NCBI GenBank assembly: GCA_964036155.1
Contig: OZ038423.1
Coordinates: 68,835,249-68,899,248 of the forward strand
Reading direction: 5' to 3'
Source: Diploscapter coronatus
Taxonomy: Eukaryota; Nematoda; Chromadorea; Rhabditida; Rhabditidae
Length of the DNA: 64,000 nucleotides
Position 1 is the first letter of the stretch; each line of letters starts with the position of its first letter. The notes beneath the pieces were generated by a model. The model was not told the DNA's origin, ran no database searches, and saw only the letters and a program-made list of their open reading frames with translations. Below, in pieces: positions 1 to 12,200 of the stretch. The translations under genes and the position numbers were made by a program.

Positions 1-2270
1 CGAGAAGTGGGGAAAATGTTTACGACCTGCTAACAGCTCAGACATAGGCGCATAATGACCTCTGGGAATGCGATGACGACAACAACAACAACAAAGAAAG
101 TTGTCATCTGTTTTTTTTCCATCGGATGACAGAATTCATTCGTTGACGGTTTCAAGAAGATGGGCTCTAACATTGAAATAATATTTTTTTTTTTCGGAAA
201 ATCAAGGATTTAAGAATATGATGAAGTAGATAGCAGAGATTATTATTTTTATCGTCACGTGATGATGGGTATTGTTGTCATCTCTCTTCATATGATGAAG
301 GATAGGTTTCATGAAAACAAGCTGGAATAAATCGTATCTCTTTCGAAGAATAAAGAAATGTTTTTTAAACAAAATTTGCGTATATCTAGGTTTTGATCGA
401 GAAAAAGTTCAAGAAAGTGGATTTTGTTTCGAAAGTATAGGTCAAGTGAGGTGTGCAAATGTTTAGGTTTGAAAGGACAGAAAGACAAAATTGTCACTAT
501 GTCGCAAAAATCACAGAAACGAAGATTTACCTCTTTGAATAGGGGAAGGGAAGAAAATAAGCTGTACTTTTGGAATTGGAAGGGGAAAGATAAAGAGGAA
601 GAAATAGTCGGAGTAAAAGGACTATTAGAGAAGCAGAAAACGGGAAACAGTAGGAAAAATAGAGGATGAAAGAATTAGAAAGAGAGAAATAGTATGGCAA
701 GAATAGAGAAAAAAAATACCGGCCACTAAGAGAAAAAAGTCTAAGAAGCAATAGTTTTCTTAGTTTTCGGCCGAATCTAAGACGAGCAGCAAGCTTTCCA
801 GCTTCACGCAATAGAGGTAAAAGAAAAATATTAGGGAAAAGAAAGAGAGGGAAGGAAACAGACAGACATCAACCTTCATGAAAGTCAACAAAGACAAAAA
901 TTGAATCTCCTCTTGGATGAGATGAGAGGGAAATATATCCATGAAATCGACGAGATCATACCCTAGTGGGTAGAAAGATGGACTTTTGCAAAAAATAAAC
1001 AAAAAGCTAAAATAAAATATGATAATTTTCATGAAGACCAACTAAATTGTTCATCTTAACCGATTTTTCCCTCAAAATATAATTTCGAAGAAAAGCTACA
1101 GTAAAAATATAACTTTTCATGGAAAGTCTAGTAAAATTGTCGAAATTTTCGATTTTTTTTGCAATCTAATTATTCAGAAGAAAAATACAGTCAAGTTGTA
1201 ACATTTTCCCGAAAAAATTATATGAAACCCCAAAAATGACATTAAATTCAGAAGGCTTTAGCTGAAAGAAGATCAGGCTTCTGAGAAAGGAAGAAGGGTA
1301 TATAAACGCAAAAGCCGGGAAAAGATGAAGCTATAGGGGGATCTCATATATCCCATCCCCTGAACTCATCATCCATGCTAAAGACTCTAACCATGATGAG
1401 GTTGGAGTGGATCATTTTTATGGAGGAGCTTTGGTTCAGTTGGGGGTGAGGTCGCTTTTCTAATAAATAGTGTTTGATGCAATATTTTGAAGATTTCTGC
1501 TGAAAACTGGGTAATTTTTGAAGCGTATCTGAATATTTGTAAGATATTGGGAATTTTCTCAACTGTTCTGCAGAGGCTAGCTTTTCAGAATAAGCCAATT
1601 CGATCTATTATTTTGAAATTTGTTGTTGAAGTCTCGAAAAATTCAGAAGGATTTAGATCATTTTTCAATGTCTTAGTGAAGATCAGAAAATTGAGATTTT
1701 TTTTTCGAAATTTTCAAATCAAAAACAAGACTGAGAAGAAACTATTCAAGTTTTCGTATGACTAACCAACCAAAACCTGAAGTTTATTTGGATGCAAACT
1801 TTATGAAAAGGCCAAAAATTCCTTCTGGAGTCTATTCAAAGTTGAGAAATTTCACTACGAGAATTGATTTTAGGCAAAACGGGAAAATCCGCTGACATTT
1901 AAGAGCGAAAGAATAACGCGAGTATGTAAGCGGCGGGATTAGCCTAAAAAATAGTCTGTTCTAGGTAATCTATTCAACCTCGATGAAATAGTGCATTTTT
2001 TACCAGAAATATTCCATTCTTTTTTCAAGGTAGCATTTTCCATTGTTTGAGTTTTTGCTCACGATATTTTTAGACTTTTCTACAATAGTGTTATCATTAC
2101 CTTTGATGTTCCTTGGAAAAATTGCATTCATTTTTACAGATATTTTTTGCAAAATAACTTTTCTCGATCAATCATATTCTGACAGTACAAAAATGACCGA
2201 TAACTTCTGGTTTCCAAGATAAAAGGTCATCATATTTGGAGGGGGAAATAACCTAATCACACGGGAAGAG

Positions 2271-2369
2271 ATTTTATCTTTATTTTCTCTTTCTCTTCTT
2301 TTTCTCTTTCCCTCTCTCCCTTTTCTTTCTTTTCCCTCTCTTCCCCTTTCTCTCTCTCCCTCTTCTTTA
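2271..2369. repeat. CT-rich low-complexity tract
   Basis: A nearly pure pyrimidine tract of TTTCTC/CCCTCT-like units about 370 bases upstream of the EB1 start. It creates a false glutamate/lysine-rich ORF on the minus strand. Confidence 0.75.
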
Positions 2370-2648
2370 GAGCCAGAAGTAATCTCTCTTTATTGATCTC
2401 CCCCATTGTGTTGTTCATCAACTGACCAGCCACTTTACTTTTACCTTTCCCCTTCAAAATTTTAAACTAAAATACCGTGCACCGTTTTGCAAAATTTTGC
2501 AAACCTACTCCGCCTCCCTCTCAAAAAGGCATTGTTTTGAAATTTCTGCTTCCACGACCTTTTCCCCCTTAGAACTTATCAAAATCGAGTAAAATTGATA
2601 TGATTTAATAGGGTTTTTACGAGCTTCTAAATGGTGTAAAGTGTCGAC

Positions 2649-2659
2649 TTTGGCGCGAA
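2649..2659 (+). promoter_or_regulatory. E2F/DP-like site upstream of EB1
   Basis: The sequence TTTGGCGCGAA matches the E2F consensus TTTSGCGC. It lies 83 bases before the EB1 start codon and about 65 bases before its likely trans-splice acceptor. Cell-cycle control of a spindle protein would make sense, but that is an inference from one motif match. Confidence 0.4.
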
Positions 2660-2741
2660 TTTTAGCCGTTTTTTTTTTTCTAAATTGATTTTTGACGACT
2701 CATTGATTTATTTTTTACTTTTCAGTGGGATTTCAAAAATC

Positions 2742-5675
2742 ATGGCCTCAGTGGTGAACGTCTACACGACGTCCTCTCAAACAGATAACTTATCCAGGTA
2801 AATCCAGAGGATATCTGAAGTCCTCCTTAAAATGGAATATATGAAATTCGTTCTTTCTGATCTGAGAAAAAATATTGGATTCCTTTCCTGAAATCATATA
2901 ATATCTTTTTTCTAAAAGAGCAGTATAAAATTCTCGTTCCTCAAAATATGGATATTGAGATCTCTTTTTTTAAGTAAAAGCTATATGAAATCTTCTCCAA
3001 AATGGGATATTGTGAAACCCCCTTCTTTAAATAGTTGATATACAAAATTCCTTTTTTTAATAAAGAATATATGAAATAAGAATCCGATATATGATTTTTT
3101 TCTTCCAGACATGACATGCTGCTTTGGGTGAACGACTGCCTGCAATCCAACTTTACCAAACTCGAGCAGCTCCACACCGGCGCGGGGTATTGTCAGGTAT
3201 TTTGAAATTCCTCAAACATTTTCAAATCATGCTAAGTTTCTGAATTTTTTTTTAAGTCTGGCATTTTTTCTTCATTTTTTTTTGAAGATCAGACTTGCAG
3301 ATAAAACCCTGCACCCTCAGTTCGGGTGTCATTCTTGGCAGGGATGCGACTGAAGTTTTGAAGAAAAAAAAAACTATTGTAAATCTGTTGAGATTCAAAT
3401 TTTTTACGAATATACAAATTCGAAATAATTACTGGAATTTTGAGTTTACCGACTTCCTGTTCCCGGACACGTTGCCGCTGAAGAAGGTGAAATGGAACTC
3501 GAAGAACGAGTTGGATTGGCTGGCCAATTGGAAACTCGTCCAGACAGCCTGGAAGTCGCTGGGAGTCGAGAAGGTCGTCCCCGTTGACAAGTTGATCAAG
3601 GGCAAGTTCCAGGACAACTTCGAGTTCCTCCAGGTTTCTTTTCCTAGTCAACACTTTGAAGGAGACAACTGCAGAAGATGTACATTTTTAGAAACTTTAT
3701 GACCAATTGAGGAAGCTTCACTTATCTCTATCTTTCTTGAAACATAGCGTTTTCTGTAGATGCTATTTGTGAGCATTCCCCGTAGAAATAGTTCTAATAA
3801 TGAAAAAGATAAATTTAAGTTTCCTGCGCTTTTCTCTGTAACATATCAATAAAAAAATGTTGGAGTTTTTTCCAGTGAATTAAAACTGAGTCTCACTTCA
3901 CTCGATTCTCGTTGAAATATATCAAAAATTACATTACCTTTTTTTATAGATTTGAAAAAAAAGCATAGTTTTTTAAAATTCTTTTTTTTGCAGTGGTTCA
4001 AGAAATTCTTCGACGCGAACTACGACGGCCACGAGTACAACCCTTTGGAGGCCAGGAGTGGGGAACCCCTTCCCACAGAGGGCGCGGGCGCAGCAAAACC
4101 CGGTGCAGCCAGCAGAATGCCTACCAGAGCACCCGTTCAGGCTAGGTGCACATCTTTTATATCTCGTTGTTTTTTCTCTCCGAAATTCCGAAACTTGACA
4201 AATATAACCAAGGATATAATAGTATTCTTTCAAAAAATTAATGAAGTTTCTATTTTATTGAAACATATTTTTTTCAAATTTATCCTTTTATCTTTCTATT
4301 TTTTAAATAGAAAATCAATATATTGAAACGACACTGATGATAACATTGAATGATGAATTGAAGCATTGTTTCTTTGAGGCTTACGAAATTCTTCTTTTTG
4401 GAAGAGAATATAGTTTTGATTCTCTCAAGCTGTTATCAGATCATTGAAGCCAACGCTAAATTGGTTTGATGTAGAATTTTCGGAGAAACTTACGATGAAA
4501 ATTGAAATTCCAGACCCGCCGCCGCCCCTGCGACCTCATCTCGCAACAACTCGAACCAGGCTCTGAACACGACGTCCACAACTCAGCCCGCGAGGAGGGC
4601 CCCGCCCGGCGCTCCCGCTCATCTACCGGCTAGTGTTACTCCGGGTAATTGTATTTTCTTTCTATCTAAAGATTGTCACTTTAAAAAAAAAGATTCACCA
4701 AGTTTCTTCTCCTTATTTTAGTTTATATCAACTATCTGATTCACCCCAGAGCGTATGGATTTGTTTCAAGAGCATCGTTTTTCTTTTAATATGAAAATTG
4801 ATTGGTTTCAGCAAGGCCTACCCCAACCCGCGCCACTTCAGGTGTCGGAGCCACACCCGCGAATGGTAGCAATGGAGTTAAGGTTATTTTTCCTGAAGTT
4901 TTTTTTCGTAACAGGTCCCCCAATGTTGGTCATTTTGACTTTCCCTTAAATTAATGTCGCTTTGTGAGACTATTTTTGCGTATTATTATCTTGTATTAAA
5001 TTTCGTCAAAAAATCTGCTGATATTTGTCCTTTCATTCTCAAAATATAACCGGTTCTTCGAGACTTATTTAAAAATTTATTTATTTCTATTTTTAGACCC
5101 CCATGACTCGCCCCACTGGAGGAGTTCCTCAGCAACCCGCTGTCGACCCGGCACAAGTCAAGCAACTCAAGGCTGAAGTGGAAGAGGTCATTTTTGCAAA
5201 AGACTATTTTAGAAAATTTGAAAATTTCAGGCCAACCGTCAACTCACTGAAATGGATACCGTCGTGGCGAGCCTAGAAAAAGAGAGGGACTTCTATTTCA
5301 GCAAACTCCGATCAATTGAGGTTGGTATACTGACTATTTTTAAGATTATTGTTGGAAAAAACGACTGAAATTTTCATCTTTTAAAAAAGCAAGTGGGAAT
5401 ATGATAAAGGATAGAAGTAAAACTGGATTGCATAATTTTTCCTGGAGTATGTATTCTAATATTAAAGGATCGGGATAAAAGCCGTTTTGAATCATTTTGA
5501 AAATATCGATTTTTCCAGATCATGTGCCAGGAGAGTGAAACCATTGGCAACGTTGAGGTCAATCGGATTCTGGAGGTATGGTACTTTGAAGGATTACAGT
5601 AATTGCCATATTTTTCAGATTCTGTACGAAACTGAAGAAGGTTTCGCCCCTCCTGACGACGATGAGGCGCAGTAA
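2742..5675 (+). CDS. ebp-1/2: EB1-family microtubule plus-end binding protein
   Basis: Ten exons: 2742-2797, 3109-3196, 3445-3633, 3994-4145, 4514-4644, 4812-4882, 5097-5186, 5231-5320, 5519-5575, 5619-5675. All phases agree and give 326 residues. Residues ~15-130 are the calponin-homology domain that grips growing microtubule ends ([38 protein letters not shown]). Residues ~135-230 are a basic Ala/Pro/Thr-rich linker. Residues ~245-315 are the coiled-coil EB-homology dimer domain ([25 protein letters not shown]) that recruits +TIP partners. The start follows a TTTTCAG acceptor at 2718-2724 that fits spliced-leader addition. The tail ends DDDEAQ and lacks the EEY/F terminus that CAP-Gly proteins bind in vertebrate EB1. 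C. elegans has paralogues, so the exact orthologue is unresolved. Confidence 0.95.
2830..3085 (+). repeat. Degenerate tandem repeat in EB1 intron 1
   Basis: Intron 1 contains several diverged copies of a ~40-50 nt unit built around GGATATATGAAATC followed by a TTCTTTTTTAA-like stretch. Related units in reverse orientation occur in a PHF14 intron near 10051-10137. Confidence 0.5.
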
Positions 5676-6645
5676 AGTGGACGGGCTAAACTGGATTGTT
5701 TTTTTTTACAAATCCGAGGCGCGGTTTTCGGTTTTCGCTTTGCGCAATATAAAAATGGCTGCGAGTACTTGTCTAAAATTGAATCATTTTTCCAAAAACG
5801 GAATATTTTGCTCCCTAAACTGGATACTTTAGTCCTAAAACTAAAGATTTTCCTCTTAAACTAGGTACGTTTGTCTCAAAGTAAGTAAGTTCTGTCCCAA
5901 ATTGGGTACTTTTGTCCCACACACCTGTCCTTTTTCTTCTTTTCAAGAAAAAGTACTCGCAGTCATATAACTTTATTCTATTCTTTATTCTTCTTTGTGT
6001 GAAATTGCTGATCTTAAAATATTCACTAAGAAAATCAAAATGGCCAATATTTTTCTTTAACTTATAATCATGGTTTTTGTTTGACTTTGAAGCAATAGGA
6101 CGAAACGCTTTCTGAAAATTTAATTTTAGCTATGACAAAATTCTTCGCCCGTTATTTTATCTTGAACGTGTGAAAAAGTATTCTTAAAATTTGAGATCTA
6201 TTTTATTTTTCCTTCTTTGGTGGTTGATCATAACTTTGTGCCCATTCTATCAAACCTCTCGTTCAAGAGATACGATTTTTAAGAAGGGTGTATTTTTGAG
6301 TTTTTGAAAATTCACCCTCTTTTATTCTAATCTTGCTTCGTTAAACTGTGAATATCCATCCTTCAGCTTTGGTTTAATTTATGGAATTTTAATTCTTCCA
6401 CTTTTCAGAGACATTTTAAAATTCCGAAAAGTAGAATCTTATTTATTTTAAGGGTAGGCCCTCACGCATAAAGCTCTCATATTCTTATCAGTTTGAATTG
6501 TATCACAAGCACATATAAAAGCCGGAGTAAAATTTATTTATCGATTTTTTGAAAGATTTTTTTGAGCAGAAATGTTTAAAGCATCGTAGTTATCTCGAAG
6601 TTTTCGAAAATGATCACTATTGAAATTTTTAAATTTTTAGAAAAA
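5676..6645. other. Spacer between EB1 and LSM5
   Basis: No coding signal. Between about 5800 and 5920 there are repeated AAACTNGGTACTTTNGTCCC-like phrases, a small degenerate tandem repeat. The 3' end should hold the LSM5 promoter. A TTTTTAG acceptor at 6634-6640 sits 5 bases before the LSM5 ATG. Confidence 0.5.
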
Positions 6646-7314
6646 ATGGCCTCCTCTACTACGACAAACCCTTCGACTCTGTTGCCTTTGGAATTGGTCG
6701 ATAAGTGCATTGGCTCCAGGATCTGGGTCATCATGAAAGGTAGTTAGCTCAGTTGACAAAGGGGCTTGATTTAGAGTTTTGCAAGAAAAAAATGAACTTT
6801 CGACAAAAATTTATATTTCAATTCCAAGTGTTCTTGATTATCTTTGCAAGAATTGAGAATCGAGGACTTTTACTATTTGACTATTCGAAATATCTCGAAT
6901 TTTAGGCGACAAGGAAATCGTCGGCACTCTGACCGGCTTCGACGACTACGTCAACATGGTGCTCGAGGACGTGGTGAGAAATTTTTGAAAGGAAAAATTA
7001 AAAAAGAAAATTCTTGGGTTTTCAAATAAGCTCTTGAAATTTAACAATTAACATGAATGCCTCATGCCATTTTTGGTTAAAGAATAGAGATAACAATTGA
7101 AGTTAGAGAATGCCAATTTTTAATTTAAAATCTTGAGAAATTTTCTGGATGACTTGATAAAAGCAGAAAAAATATAATCTGAAAAAGAGTTTAAAAATAG
7201 GTGGAATACGAAGCGACGGCGGACGGCAAACGCATGACGAAGTTGGACACGATCCTTCTCAATGGCAACCACATCACCATGCTCGTTCCCGGGGGCGAGG
7301 GGCCCGAAATTTGA
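6646..7314 (+). CDS. lsm-5: LSM5, U6 snRNA-associated Sm-like protein
   Basis: Three exons (6646-6739, 6906-6973, 7201-7314) encode 91 residues, the same length as human LSM5. LSM5 is one of seven Sm-like subunits shared by the nuclear LSM2-8 ring, which binds the U6 snRNA 3' end, and the cytoplasmic LSM1-7 ring, which promotes mRNA decapping. The Sm1 motif is clear ([33 protein letters not shown]), as are Sm2 ([14 protein letters not shown]) and the family tail GGEGPEI. Start choice is supported by the N-terminus and by the acceptor just upstream. Intron 2 has GTG on both sides of the junction, but the chosen splice gives the family sequence exactly. The gene is convergent with SDHAF3, with 313 bases between the stops. 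Confidence 0.97.
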
Positions 7315-7627
7315 GATTTTTCGATGTTTATTCAAAAACTTTAGAAAGTTACGTTTTATTTTGATTTCTTTCCAGCGTAATTTGTCAAAGCACCATTTCA
7401 TTTCACTTTTTATTCAATGTTTTAGCCAAAATTACTTTTTATTATTATTTTTATCAAGCGCAGTTTCCCAAAATTACGTTTATTTATATTATTACATATT
7501 GTTTTTATCGGAAAATCGGTTTTTCAACGATCTCGAATGTTGTTTTTATTCGTTTTCTGTTCTAAAATAAATCCTAAATTATGAACACTAAAAATACCCG
7601 TAAATGACTGAAAAATCGGAGGAACTA

Positions 7628-8347
7628 TCATTTTTGTTCTGGAGAATTAGAGTTTTCCAGAAGTTTGGCAATTTCGTTTCTGCCGAGATATCTTTCGGCC
7701 TCGATTCGAAGTTCCAGAAGTTGATGAAGTTGCTCTTCGGAGAAGTTGTCGATGAATTCAGAACTGAAGTCCTGAAATTTGCGAAATTTTTAGAGATTGT
7801 CAAAACCTTTTAAAGCTTGTATATTAGTTTCAGAAACTTCAATAAAAATATGGTTTCAAACATTTTCCAGAAGTTTCCGGAACCTCAATTTTACCTGTCC
7901 AATAGGAGTCTTATTCACAATGCCCTTGACTGAGAGTTGTTTAGACAAAGTGTGACAGTAACTCTGAAATTTTGAATTTAAGCATGAAAGAAGGTTACTG
8001 TGGTTTTCTAAAAAAAATAAACGCAGAAAGGAATCGTCAAGTACCGCCCACTCCTTGAGAAAAACCAGCGCTTGTGCGGGCTCGACACTTTTGTGCCTTC
8101 GAAATTCGTCACGGACATAGGTGTCGCCCATCAAACGCGCCTCTTTAGGAAGTGCGTAGTGAAGTCTGAATTTGTCTATTTTTCGAGGAAGAAAACGGAG
8201 TTTTATTTTTTCTTCAAACATGATCTTTTTTAGGGAAAACAGATTTCCTAAGAAAACCGAAAAAACGAACCGCAATATCCTCTTGTAGAGCAGCAAGGGG
8301 AATCGTTCTATGGCTTCGGCCGCTTGCAACACCGTCCGCCCCGCCAT
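7628..8347 (-). CDS. SDHAF3 (ACN9-type) complex II assembly factor
   Basis: Four exons read on the minus strand: 8347-8271, 8165-8045, 7963-7895, 7771-7628. They encode 136 residues. SDHAF3 is a mitochondrial-matrix LYR protein that helps the iron-sulfur subunit of succinate dehydrogenase mature. Visible hallmarks are an LYR-like LLYKRILRLHYALP and the signature GDTYVRDEFRRHKSVEP, followed by a KEW helix. The C-terminus FSEEQLHQLLELRIEAERYL matches the usual acidic/leucine end. The N-terminus is basic and short, compatible with matrix import. A CTCAG acceptor 4 bases upstream of the ATG suggests trans-splicing. Intron 1 is open in frame, so an unspliced reading is possible but would break the conserved helix. 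The PHF14 gene ends 873 bases upstream on the same strand. Confidence 0.9.
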
Positions 8348-9220
8348 AAATCTGAGTTTTCGAGATTTTCAAATTATTTCTGAGAAAACAAAATCAAAAA
8401 ATATTCACAAGTCCGAACTTTTTCGTTTTTTTCAATAAAACAATAGGGCTTTTCATGGAGCACTTTATTTCTTCCAAAAAACCTTCACCATCTTTCTTCG
8501 AATCAAAATCAACAAATAATGAAAAGAATAAGGATAAAATTGGAACAGACCGGTAAAAGTTAGAAGTAGGGCGAGTAGTTTTGGGAACCTTCAAATCAAA
8601 TTTTTCGCCCAGTCCCTGAAAAACTATCAAAAATGAGTCCGATCTTGACTTCGGATTTTCAAAATTCCAATATCAAAATCGTTCGAATAGGCGGTTTTCA
8701 AATACAAGACTGACAAAGATAAAAGAAAGGTTTTCGAGTAAATAAATCTTTGAGAATCACTTTTTTAAAGAGAAAATGATAAAAGCAATTATTTAGGAAA
8801 AAATAACGAAAAAAACCCAACCATGTTTTCAAGAAATCGATGAAATGTGTACCCATAAAATCAGAGTATTTTAAAAATCAACGAAGAATAACTAGAAGAA
8901 AACAACTGTTCGAACTCATGTAAAATTCGGCGATAAATAAAGGAAAATCAGAATGTTTGATTTCGATTGATTATGCTTTTGTGGAAATTTAGAAAGTCAG
9001 GAATCGAAATTCCTTGAAAATACACCGTTTTAGATACCGAGTAAAATAGCATTGGTTTGAGTACTTATCTCTCAAAAATATTAGGTGACAAGTACCCGAA
9101 GCTAAAGCAAACATGGATAGTATGATTTGAATGTATTAAATTTTTGAGAAAAGTTACCAGAAAAAGGATTTGATTTACAGAAAGTAGATTTTGAGAGGAT
9201 TTATGAAATCCTCTGTTCTT
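8348..9220. other. Spacer between PHF14-like gene and SDHAF3
   Basis: No convincing exon on either strand. A 78-codon minus-strand frame at 8394-8630 has no splice context or recognisable motif, and I treat it as chance. Confidence 0.5.
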
Positions 9221-12200
9221 TCAAAGCTCAAAATCATCCAGAACCATGACGGGCTGAGAGTGACGGCCAGAACGACGGCTGTCTGGGGAGGCGTGCGAAA
9301 GGACCTGTAAAATAATGTAAATAATTTATACAGAAACTAGATGAGTTTCACAATTTGTGAAATTTCTATGACACTTACAATGGATTAATGGGTTCGTCGT
9401 CAGTACAGCAATATATTTAAAAAAAAGAAAAAGAAAAGTATATCAATAATAGGCTTAGGCTTTAAAAAAAACTACAAGATATTGAAATCGTAGGAAAATT
9501 TAACAAAATTACTATCATTAGGTCTTGTTATTTTCTCAAAAGTAAGTTATTATTGTACCGAATTCCGTCCATTTGGCGACGAAAAGCCCGATGAGTTGTT
9601 AGGAGGTGTGTTCTGGCTGCCTCGGTGCTTTTTTGTTGGCTCATCTTTGGACGAATTCAGCACCGTCACTGAATTAGTCCAACGTCATTAACTCTAATCA
9701 TGGGTAAATAGCTTACAATCGGACTTGCGCTTCGCGGAACCGCGACGCGGCGCACCAGACGCGATCGCAGATTTGTAAGCTCTACGCTGCTCCTGAATGG
9801 AGATCATTTTTAATAGGTAAAAAATTCAGGAAAAGAGACTAAAATTAGAGATAAAAAAATTTCTTCAAAATAGATCAAATCTACCTCCTGTTCTGCAATC
9901 TTTCTGGCTTTGGTGTGATCACAACGCTGCCTCAGTCGTCTCGTCACCCCGTCATTCGAATTATCATCGTCGACGGGCGAGGGATCGACCTGTTCCGATT
10001 CTTCAGAATCACTCGACTCGTTGCACTTGGAACATATCCAGCCGTACTTGCTGAAAATAGGGGATTTCATAAACTTTTTATTAAAGAAAGGATTTTCATA
10101 TGTGCTTTTCAAAAGAAGGAATTTCATATATACCTACCTCTTCTTAGGAAGCCTATCCAACGGTGGATCCAAGCACCCAATGTGGTAGAAGTTGTTGCAC
10201 TCATCGCAGTCAACCAGAAGGTGTTGATCGGTGGTCTGGAATTTCGAAACATAGAAGAATGCTACAAAACTACTCTTTACTAATAACATTGAACCACTTA
10301 GATTTTTGAATCTCATTAACTTTTAGAAAGACGAAAACTAACATACCGCCTGTTAATTAAATTGATTGATTGAATATTTCAAATTTCAAGACTTATTTTA
10401 AGTTTTGTTTTTGTAAAACTGCATGAAACAAAGCAAATCGGAATTTTATCAAGTCTATTGGATTATACATCGTGAAACATAATCTGACCTTTTTGCATTC
10501 ATCACAGGTATGGAGAACCAGAGTGCTGACAGGATGGTCCCTGGGCGAGACATCGCAAGTTGAGAGTTTGGCTGATAGGGAGGCATTCTTCTTGGGCTTG
10601 GGAGAGCTCAGCGACCCGTTGCGTTTGCGCATGCGTCTGGAATATCAATGCTATGTTTAAATTATTAAATACGGCCCTCCTATACTAGTGTCATGTCTTA
10701 AAATCAATAGATACCTCTTGAAACTTATTTTTTAAAGATAAAAAATTCCTTACTTGTTAGGAGCAGAAGACCCATTGACAACGTCATCCAAATAGGACGG
10801 TTTTTTGAGTTTCTTGGCCCCGAGTCTCACGAGCGTTTCATAGACATCCGCGGTTAGGGCCTTCAGATGGTCGACACGGTCGTGGACAGAGGAGGCTTTC
10901 TGCTCGAGCTGAAAATATAGGTTTCAAAAATTCTAATAATTTTTTAAATCTATAAATGTGCTTTGTTGGAATTTCAAATCTAATTGTTATACTCAAACTA
11001 TATGATATTCAAAGATCTATTAAAAGTGCTATGCTTCGGAAAATTGCACAACATTGTTCTCTTTATAATGATAACTCAAAATGGTCAACTGCTTTCTAGG
11101 ACTTCGATGAAGATTTGATAAGTTTCAAGATTTCTCAAATCAATTAATTGGTCCTGAAAAGATTCTAAAAAAAAACGAACTCTAACCTGTTTGTACTCAT
11201 CATGGAGTTTGTTCTGCTGTTTCTTCAGCTCAGCGTTCTGTTCCTTCATCGCTTCGAGTCTTTTCTGTTCCTGGGGCAGAATTTTTGCCTCCCGATTTTC
11301 GAAGTACTCAATGAATTCGCGGGAAAAGCCTGGAGAAAGGAAAGCCAGTTGATCACCCTTGATACGTAGAAATTCCTAAACAAAAATTACTTACGTTTTT
11401 TTCATAAAAATTGTATTTTGATGATTTAAAAAAAATTTACCTGTTGAAAAGCATCCTTGTCAACATCATTCAATTCAGCCTTTTCCTGAAACAAATCCAA
11501 ATACCGTGCAGATGTGTGCAGTTGACGGGAACGACGAATTTTTCGGTCATTCTGGAAAAAAAATCAAAAGTCGAATAATTTAGAAGAACTGAAATGTTTA
11601 CCTGATAGTCCAAATTTGCATCAGGCCAACCGATCGTGATTCCAACCAAAGATTCAAATTTTTTCTGGCTTCTTTGAAGGGCCTTCTAAAAATTATAAAT
11701 AAAATTTTTGAGAAAGGTTAATTTTAAAAATTGTGAATTTAAAAATTTGACACCTGAATTTTCCTCTCCTCCCTCTCGTTGAGTTTCTTCCTGTGCATGA
11801 CGGTGATCCGCTTCTCTTCCTGAGCCAGGAATCGGGCGTATCTAAAGTGGTTAAATTTTGATCATGTTTCGAAGATCTACAAGCTGATTCATTTTGCTCA
11901 AAATAATGATTGGCACGTAATAAGGGGTTTAATAAATAATGAATTTTTAAAAATTAAAAATCCGCGACTTACGCTCTCTTCTTCTCTCTGACCACATCCG
12001 AATTGGAGTGTGCCCTGCAGTAGATGAACCGAGGCTCGATTTCCGTGGAATCATCCACGTGCTCGTTCTCAGAATTGTCCACCAGATAGCCCATTCTAAA
12101 AGATTGATCAAATTATCAATTTTTACTTATTACTAAAATTCTATTATCAGTGATAAAATATCACAATTCTGCAAGACTGATAAGAATGATGTTATTTTTG

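Larger units (their letters stand above)
1..2741. other. Intergenic region, no gene recognised
   Basis: No reading frame here looks like coding sequence. The open frames are in purine- or pyrimidine-rich low-complexity DNA. Landmarks are an (AAC)n run near 76-97, T-runs near 180-195, a purine-rich block at 590-720 and a CT-rich tract at about 2270-2370. The last ~100 bases form the probable promoter of the EB1 gene and include an E2F-like site. Confidence 0.6.
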
